Assembly: GCA_038380435.1 (NCBI GenBank)
Contig: JAWZYU010000019.1
Location: forward strand, 23,585,801 to 23,649,800
Reading direction: 5' to 3'
DNA: 64,000 nucleotides
Source: Ryuthela nishihirai
Lineage: Eukaryota > Arthropoda > Arachnida > Araneae > Heptathelidae
This document shows, piece by piece, positions 57,907 to 64,000 of this stretch. Position numbers and translations under genes: made by a program. The notes below the pieces were generated by a model. The model worked only from the letters and a program-made list of their open reading frames with translations. It had not been told where the DNA came from and ran no database searches. The stretch's first letter is position 1. The number at the start of each line of letters is the position of its first letter.

Positions 57907-59100
57907 AAGTATAAATTAGAGTACCTGACATGACATCAGGAGGTCGTAGGGTTGTATCATACCATGATCAAGTCGATTTTTATCCTCTATGATCACGATT
58001 GTTCAACGTAGACATGCTAACCTGAGTTTGCTTATTTTTAAAGAAATTGGTTTCATTCAGCTAAAGAAAAATATGTGTTTAGTTACAAAAGATATTTATT
58101 GTACTGTTTAAAATATTTTTCAATAATATATATATTCATTTTGTGTATTGTAAATAAAAATAATGGTGCAGGGGACTTTTTGTTTTGACGTTGATTATGG
58201 TTTCCTCATTGACTTATTTCTAGGTGTCATATAAATGATCATTTGTCGAAGTTACGTTTCGTTGAGTTCTTAAGCATCAGACTGAAATTGAAACATGACT
58301 TACATTTGGCATTAAAGAAATAGTCAGATCTTATACGTTGCGTTTTCCAAGTTATTTAATATAAATTTCCCTTATATTAAGACAGGGGGTCTCAAACATG
58401 TGTCATTTGAAGTCATTTTGTGTATTTCACAACCAATACGTTTCATCATAATCATGGTGATGAACTGTGGCTACTAACTTCGATCGACTGAGATGATCTC
58501 ATATGCAGAATGGGATCCCATTCAGCTCAAGGTGAAGCCACTATCAATGGGATTTAAGTTTATGTTTTGGTGTTAAAAGTATGTAACTTAAAAAAAGGAA
58601 ATAAATATTTCTTTTTTATTATTAAAATAAAGATGAAATATAATGAAAAGTTAACGATTCAGTCCCCCTATAGGATTTGATTTTGGGACTCCTACCTCAA
58701 GGTCCAGACACTCTCCATACGAGATAGGCCTGATCTAGCCAAGTACAAGAGGAAATGTTATCTCACCGTTTAAACAACTAGCTCGATAGCATACGTCAAT
58801 TATGTAAAGAATCTTAGCTCTGTTGCAGACAAACAGAAAAAAAAGTAAGTGTGTAAAGATGAGTGACTAATTCGTAAGAAAAAGATAAGTGTGAGCATAT
58901 ATTATTATATATATACTTATAAAATTAATTTTTTACACCGTAGAAACCGTTGAGGCGTCTACAATTTGTAGTGATCATAATACAATGACATATCGATGTT
59001 TTTCAAACAGCGATGAATTGTCAGAATTGGTATGAATTATAGTTCAATGAATTACAGTGTAAGTCGCTAAAAACAAACATCACAAGCCTACAACCATTTT
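57907..59100. other. Non-coding
   Basis: AT-rich. 'CAGGGGGTCTCAAACATGTG' at 58383 looks like a hAT end but has no partner. No gene. Confidence 0.45.
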
Positions 59101-59735
59101 TAATCAACCAATGAACAATGAGAACTTTTAAAGTGTCAAGTGCGGAGCCTCGTTGTCTCCATTTTGATTCCCCTGATATCATTTATTCTTCGTTACTTTA
59201 TTCAATCTTAATCAACCAATGAACAATGAGAACTTTTAAAGTGTCAAGTGGGCAGCCTCGTTGTCTCCATTTTGATTCCCCAGATATCATTTATTCTTCG
59301 TTACTTTATTCAATCTTAATCAACCAATGAACAATGAGAACTTTTAAAGTGTCAAGTGCGCAGCCTCGATGTCTCCATTTTGATTCCCCAGATATCATTT
59401 ATTCTTCGTTACTTTATTCAATCTTAATCAACCAATGAACAATGAGAACTTTTAAAGTGTCAAGTGCGCAGCCTCGTTGTCTCCATTTTGATTCCCCAGA
59501 TATCATTTATTCTTCGTTACTTTATTCAATCTTAATCAACCAATGAACAATGAGAACTTTTAAAGTGTCAAGTGCGGAGCCTCGTTGTCTCCATTTTGAT
59601 TCCCCAGATATCATTTATTCTTCGTTACTTTATTCAATCTTAATCAACCAATGAACAATGAGAACTTTTAAAGTGTCAAGAGCGGAGTCTCATTGTTTCC
59701 CATTGATTCCCCAGATACCATTTATTCATCGTCAC
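59101..59735. repeat. 108-bp satellite, about six units
   Basis: Units start with 'TAATCAACCAATGAACAATG' at 59101, 59209, 59317, 59425, 59533 and 59641, always exactly 108 bp apart. Units 1-5 differ by only a few substitutions (CGGAGCC/GGGCAGCC/CGCAGCC variants); unit 6 is diverged and incomplete. No length change among the first five means recent or homogenised amplification. Confidence 0.96.
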
Positions 59736-59952
59736 TGATCTAGTGCAAAACCTAATTCGCCTTTTTTTCTACATTTTCCCTTTAGCTGAAATCGATAAAT
59801 GGAGAAATGGAAATGGTTCAGTGGTCCATAGGCTTTGAAAGAGATCCCAACTGCACAGAAAACATCCAGAAGCTTATTTGAATGAAAGCCGAAGAGGGAA
59901 CTGATATCTACAGTTATTTGATTTCAGACTGACAACACCTATTCAAATGAAT

Positions 59953-60339
59953 TCAGAACTTGTATTCATTCGGGCGGTGAACAGGCATGCCATGAATCAT
60001 GTCCATGGGTGGTGTCGGCCACAAAACAGAGACCTGTGCTTTCAGTTCGTGTAAGGTGCGATTCATCGACTGAGGAATTGTCGATGAATGTGCTCCCACA
60101 CTGGCTCGATGTTTGGCGATCATGAAGGCCTTTGACAGGTAATGAACGAAACCTAGGATGTCAATGCTAACACATGCAGTCAATGGTTTGGAATTCTCGC
60201 CTCTAAACATGGTCCTGTCATCTTTCCATTTGAGACAGAACCGTGGTTCATCAGTATACAGCACAGATCTCCATTCATGCTTCCAATGACTCCGAGCTCT
60301 TCCCGAGGCACCTATATAATAACTGTTTGAATATTGCAC
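59953..60339 (-). pseudogene. Tc1-like transposase fragment (first catalytic region)
   Basis: A 128-codon minus frame: HEWRSVLYTDEPRFCLKWKD, then RTMFRGE, fits the Tc1 'W..V.FTDE.RF.L...D.R..VWR' motif including the first catalytic Asp. The remainder (SMNRTLHELKAQVSVLW..) may be the C-terminal end brought close by deletion. Lies 3' of a second Tc1 relic in the same direction but covers an earlier part of the protein, so the two are separate copies or rearranged. Confidence 0.65.
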
Positions 60340-60659
60340 TAATAGAAGAATTATATTTCAAATGTGGGTATTTTAATTGAAGTGTACCACTTAACATCGA
60401 ACTGGTGATGACTTATTTTTAAAAAAATGGCAATTTTAAATCATTCGTAATTTAAGGAAGTTGAACAAAACTGCAAATATCTCAAGAAGACTTTTTCAAA
60501 ATTTAACTAAAATCTCAGAGGGTATTTAACATTACATATGTTAATATTTGCATTCGAAATAAAGAATATATCAGAATACTTGTCCAATTATAAAATTAAG
60601 TTTCCAATCAAAGAAGATGTCGGGAAAAAATTCTAATTGCGATACATTATACAGCGCGG

Positions 60660-61360
60660 AAGATATTGAAGCTAAATTTATTTAGTGAGGAGTATGATTA
60701 CCCTTAACAACAATATGGCTTGTACAACGAGCTCTCAAGTTTATAAAAAGGCTGTCCAATAATGCAGAAAAATACAAATCCAACTGCTCTATAAGAGCAT
60801 TTCCCAGCTCATGAAGGGTCTCTGTAAGGGTTGACGACTTGTAACTCACCATACCAAAACATGCCATGCATGTTCAATGGGAATTTGGTATGTGGTCAAA
60901 AAATCTCGCTGTCCATTGTTTCGATATCTTTACTCTTAAGGTATTCCTGCACTATCTGATCTCTATGTGAACGAGCGTTATCATCCATTAAAATGGTTTC
61001 TGACCTAATGGTACCTCTAAAATGTCTCACATAAGGCTCTAGGATCTCCTATCTGCATCATAGGTAAGTAGAGTCCTTCCTGAGAAGACATGCAGGTCAG
61101 TGCTGCCATTGATAGTGATACCTCTGAAGACCACCAAAACACTCCCACCAAAACGGTTCCTTTTCACGATATTCATGGGGTGATATCATGCCACGCTCTC
61201 TCCAAATTGTCCTTCTTGTGACAGATGACAGCTGAGATGAATGTTGTTGCGCAGACATCACTCTATTTCGTTTTGCAGTTAGGGACACGAAACACTCATC
61301 TTGAACTGTTGTTGTTCTGAGCCTACAATGTCTCGTTCTTGTAGAGCAATGACTCTCAAA
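60660..61360 (-). pseudogene. Tc1-like transposase relic (second half)
   Basis: Minus-strand frames give RVIALQERDIVGSEQQQFK (about 61350, N-terminus-like), FGGSVLVVFRGITINGSTDL (61150-61090), ILMDDNARSHRDQIVQEYL (60990-60930, with the second catalytic Asp), IPIEHAWHVLVW (about 60880, where the 'SPDLNPIEH.W' block ends), and LHELGNALIEQL to NHTPH (60840-60682), the C-terminal 'SM..R......GGHT.Y' region. The first-Asp part is deleted between 61290 and 61180. Bases 60340-60660 between the two relics show nothing recognised. Confidence 0.75.
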
Positions 61361-61742
61361 AGTTGTGCCTCCAGATTCGCCAGGTGTGATAAGAGATTTC
61401 TTGTGATATTCGAGACAAAAGGAAATTTATAAAACATTCCGTTGGTACTTTCTGCCACGGATTCTTCATTTAACTTTTTCCTTTTAACCAAGAACTTATC
61501 CGTATTAAATCTCAACGCTAAAATCAACATTAAATCAAAACATGACATTAACACGTACTACATACGCAGTAACCTCAATATACGTCACAACTTGAACAGA
61601 ATAGCTCTGTGTTTAAAAACAACTCTAGAGAAAGGGCTATTACTGAAAACAAACTGCGCAAGTGCTGATATTCCATGGTGTTGCCCACTTAAATTTTAGT
61701 GTCCCGAGAGTATTCACGGCGAAAAACAGTGTGCAAAGAAAA
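61361..61742. other. Non-coding
   Basis: Nothing recognised beyond the possible N-terminal part of the Tc1 relic. Confidence 0.4.
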
Positions 61743-61948
61743 ATGTTTGTGAACCACTACTCTAGAGAGTGTTCCACATGGTACACCAGCATGGTACACT
61801 AGCGTGTTCCAGTGTCTTGAACAATCTCCCGAGTCGGTGATGTTTGTGAACCACTGCTTTAGAGCGTGTTCCACTTGATACGCTATCATGATACACACAC
61901 ATGGTACACTAGCGTGTTCCAGTGTCTTGAACAACCTCCCAAGTCGGT
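61743..61948. repeat. Tandem duplication of about 97-109 bp
   Basis: 'ATGTTTGTGAACCACTACTC' at 61743 and 'ATGTTTGTGAACCACTGCTT' at 61840 start two units that both end 'CTCCC.AGTCGGTGA'. The second unit carries a short extra segment of 'CATGATACAC'-like sequence. Inside, 'GTGTTCCA' and 'CATGGTACA' recur. Confidence 0.85.
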
Positions 61949-62026
61949 GAAATTACACTTTTCGACACATTCATGAGCCTAGCAACCTTTTTACGTGAGT
62001 GTCTCCACCTCTGACAGTTATAGAGG

Positions 62027-62119
62027 TAGGGTGGGTCTTTAGCGAAGGTAAATTTCAAAGCTGTCACAGATGAGGCACTGAATGGGAACTGCGGATTACG
62101 AGCATGGTGGGCTATCGAG
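62027..62119 (-). mobile_element. SINE-A head remnant, very old
   Basis: 'GCGAAGGTAAATTTCAAAGC' and 'GGGAACTGCGGATTACGAGC' align with the minus-strand head region of SINE-A. Tail absent. The following 62120-62802 holds nothing else. Confidence 0.55.
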
Positions 62120-62802
62120 ATTAATTGTTATACGGCGTCAAAATTTAAAGAGAAACGTTTCCCAATCATCCACCATAATTTTTGGGCGATTTCTCTCATT
62201 CATTATAGAAATCAATTCCATAGAGCTTAGTAGGCTAAGAAATTGATTGATATAGACTCTACATACAAACTCGGACGCAATGAAGAAGAAAAAGATGCAA
62301 CCTCGAGCCAATTGTGCTTTCTCCACAGGCTGATGAACAAAAAGGACAGATTATTATCTATTTCTAAGATGTTCTTTATGAAATTACACCATTCGAAATG
62401 TTGTGCTCTGTTCCATTCTACCAAAGTTTATTAATGGCATGGTACAGAGCCATAATCATGTGGGGGATTTGCACACATGGCCTGCTCTTAAACAGCATGA
62501 AATCATTGATTTATGTTGTACTGCAGGTGGATGGGCGAGGGCATAGCCTAAAATGTCTTCTGGTGGCACTAGTATCCTGTACGTCTGTATGGTCATTGAC
62601 AAGGATCCATGATGCCAGTCCATGTGGAAAAATGCGACTGACGGTGGACGGACTTGAACCTTCGGAAAACGTAAAGCTTATAATCTTGTAGATTCACGTG
62701 CATTGCATTGCGATTTATCCCATAGGAACACCAATAATATCCATCCATAATAGTCTTCAACTGATTCACCTAGAAGTGTGATATCCCGCATTGCCAAACA
62801 AC

Positions 62803-63101
62803 CGTATTTATCACCGCAAAACTCCCCGCCCTGTTCACGGTCAGTAGGGGACACTGATGGGCTTAGAATGGCCACCGTCCATCGGATGGGACGCTGAGCC
62901 ATGTCCCGTGTACGGGAGAGCCATACCTTGTGCACGTTAAAGAACACGCTGGATTTCCTTGACGGGAGGCTACCATCTGTCTCCCAATAGCTGTTGCAGT
63001 GGGTCCCCCCCCAACCTTTTCTGAGCCTTGAGGTTCATGTGACCTGGGCATTTAGACCATGGTGTGCAAAAAAGTGCCACACAGAGGTAAAACAATCCAA
63101 C
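62803..63101 (+). mobile_element. SINE-A copy 14, head missing
   Basis: From 'TTTATCACCGCAAAACTCC' through 'GTGCACGTTAAAGAACACGC' to the tail 'GAGGTAAAACAATCCAAC'. It is the source-like unit of the tandem array that follows. Confidence 0.88.
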
Positions 63102-63661
63102 GTTAAAGAACACCCTGGATGGCCTTGACGGGAGGCTACCATCTGTCTCGCAACAGCGATTTCAGTGGGTCCCCTCCCCCAACCATCTCTGAGCTTCGGG
63201 TTCCTTGTGATCCTTGCCATTTAGCCCATGGTCTGCAAAAAAGTGCCACTCAGAGGTAAAACAATACAACGTTAAAGAACACCCTGGATGACCTTGACGG
63301 GAGGCTACCATCTGTCTTCCAACAGCTGTTCCAGTGGGTCCCCAACCATGTCTGAGCTTTCGGTGTCCTTGTGACTTGGCCATTTTTCCCATGGTATGCA
63401 AAAAAATGCAGCTCAGAGGTAAAACAAAACAATCCAACGTTAAAGAACACGCTGGATGGCCTTGACGGGAGGCTATCATCTGTCTCCTAACAGCTGTTCC
63501 AGTGGGTCCCCAACCATCTCTGAGCCTTCGGGGTCCTTGTGACTTGGCCTACCTTGGCCTTGTGACCTACCCCAACCTTCTCTGAGCTCTCGGAGTCCTT
63601 GTGACCTGCCCATTTAATCCATTCTGTGCAAAATAGTGCAGTTCAGAGGTAAAACATCCCA
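62936..63661 (+). repeat. Tandem array of the SINE-A 3' half, four units
   Basis: Units begin with GTTAAAGAACAC at 62936, 63102, 63271 and 63439 and end with the SINE tail 'AACAATCCAAC' or similar. Lengths are 166, 169, 168 and 223 bp. The fourth contains a further partial duplication ('GTCCTTGTGAC' recurs). The junction always joins the SINE terminus to the same internal point, right after GTGCAC. Confidence 0.93.
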
Positions 63662-63664
63662 ACT

Positions 63665-63988
63665 TCCTAAAGGCCATCCAGTGTGTTCCAGTGAATAGCT
63701 TTTAGGAGGCCATCCAGTGAACAGCTGTTAGGAGACAGATGATAGCCCACCGTCAAAAGGCAATCAAGTGTGGTCTGTAATGTGTCAGAGTATATTTCTC
63801 CCACACGAGGACCACGGCCTAACGTCCCATTCGAAGGATGGCGGCATTTCTAAGTTCTTTGGTGTCCTCGACTGACCGAGGGTGGAGAGATTTGCGGAGA
63901 TAAATCTCAACACTACTCCAGCTGGGGTTCGAACCTGGGACCTGCAGATTATGAGCCTGACTCGGTACTGACTGAGCCATCCCCGCTC
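63665..63988 (-). mobile_element. SINE-A copy 15, facing the array
   Basis: Minus-strand copy with head at the right ('GCCTGACTCGGTACTGACTG') and B box 'GGTTCGAACCC'. Near 63670-63735 'GGCCATCCAGTG' and 'ACAGCTGTTAGGAG' are duplicated. The GTGCACGTTAAAG centre has decayed, and the tail beyond the duplicated block is lost. Confidence 0.82.
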
Positions 63989-64000
63989 CAATGATTAATA

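Noticed and set aside
58383..58402. hAT terminal repeat
   Set aside because: CAGGGGGTCTCAAAC fits a hAT end, but no matching inverted end or 8-bp duplication was found.
59101..59735. CRISPR-like array
   Set aside because: Units are contiguous 108-bp tandem repeats with no spacers of unique sequence, in a eukaryotic context.

Overview
This window looks like non-coding, AT-rich DNA from an animal, packed with transposable elements and simple or tandem repeats. I found no convincing host protein-coding gene, no intact tRNA or rRNA gene, no CRISPR array and no bacterial-type operon. The elements present (an RTE-like LINE, a CR1/Jockey-like LINE, two abundant tRNA-headed SINE families, Tc1, mariner, Tigger/pogo and PIF/Harbinger relics, palindromic MITEs, and a Ty3-type gag with a SCAN-like core) fit an invertebrate. 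The gag type and the mix of DNA transposons make an arthropod, perhaps a chelicerate, the best guess. That is an inference and not proven here.

Layout: 0.5-9 kb is a nest of MITEs and SINEs, several inserted into one another, including long perfect or near-perfect palindromes. 9.95-13.49 kb holds the longest RTE-like LINE copy (LINE-A copy 1, minus strand) with a 12-bp target duplication. 13.67-16.11 kb is a decayed CR1/Jockey-like LINE on the plus strand. 16.15-20.21 kb is a second LINE-A copy interrupted by a SINE-A, a SINE-B and a MITE. 20.8-23.0 kb has a mariner relic, two SINE-A copies and CTCF-like motifs. 23.4-25.8 kb is a long degenerate repeat field. 29.4-31.3 kb has a Tc1 relic and a Tigger-type DNA-binding domain with a heat-shock-like promoter upstream. 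31.8-35.2 kb has more SINEs. 36.5-39.2 kb holds old dispersed repeats. 40.9-44.5 kb holds three LINE-A fragments. 45.4 kb is a Harbinger relic. 49.1-52.6 kb contains a 28-bp minisatellite, a mariner relic and an LTR/gag relic. 54.2-55.6 kb is a LINE-A copy with an open 412-codon reverse transcriptase frame but an internal deletion. 59.1-59.7 kb is a 108-bp satellite. 59.95-61.4 kb holds Tc1 relics. 62.8-63.99 kb is SINE-A material whose 3' half has been amplified in tandem.

The most informative biology is how these elements relate. SINE-B and LINE-A share an 11-nt block at their 3' ends, suggesting that LINE-A machinery moves SINE-B. LINE-A copies act as dated targets for younger SINEs and MITEs. 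Part of SINE-A appears to be turning into a satellite. All identifications come from reading translations and nucleotide alignments by eye; family names are assignments from remembered motifs, not database results.
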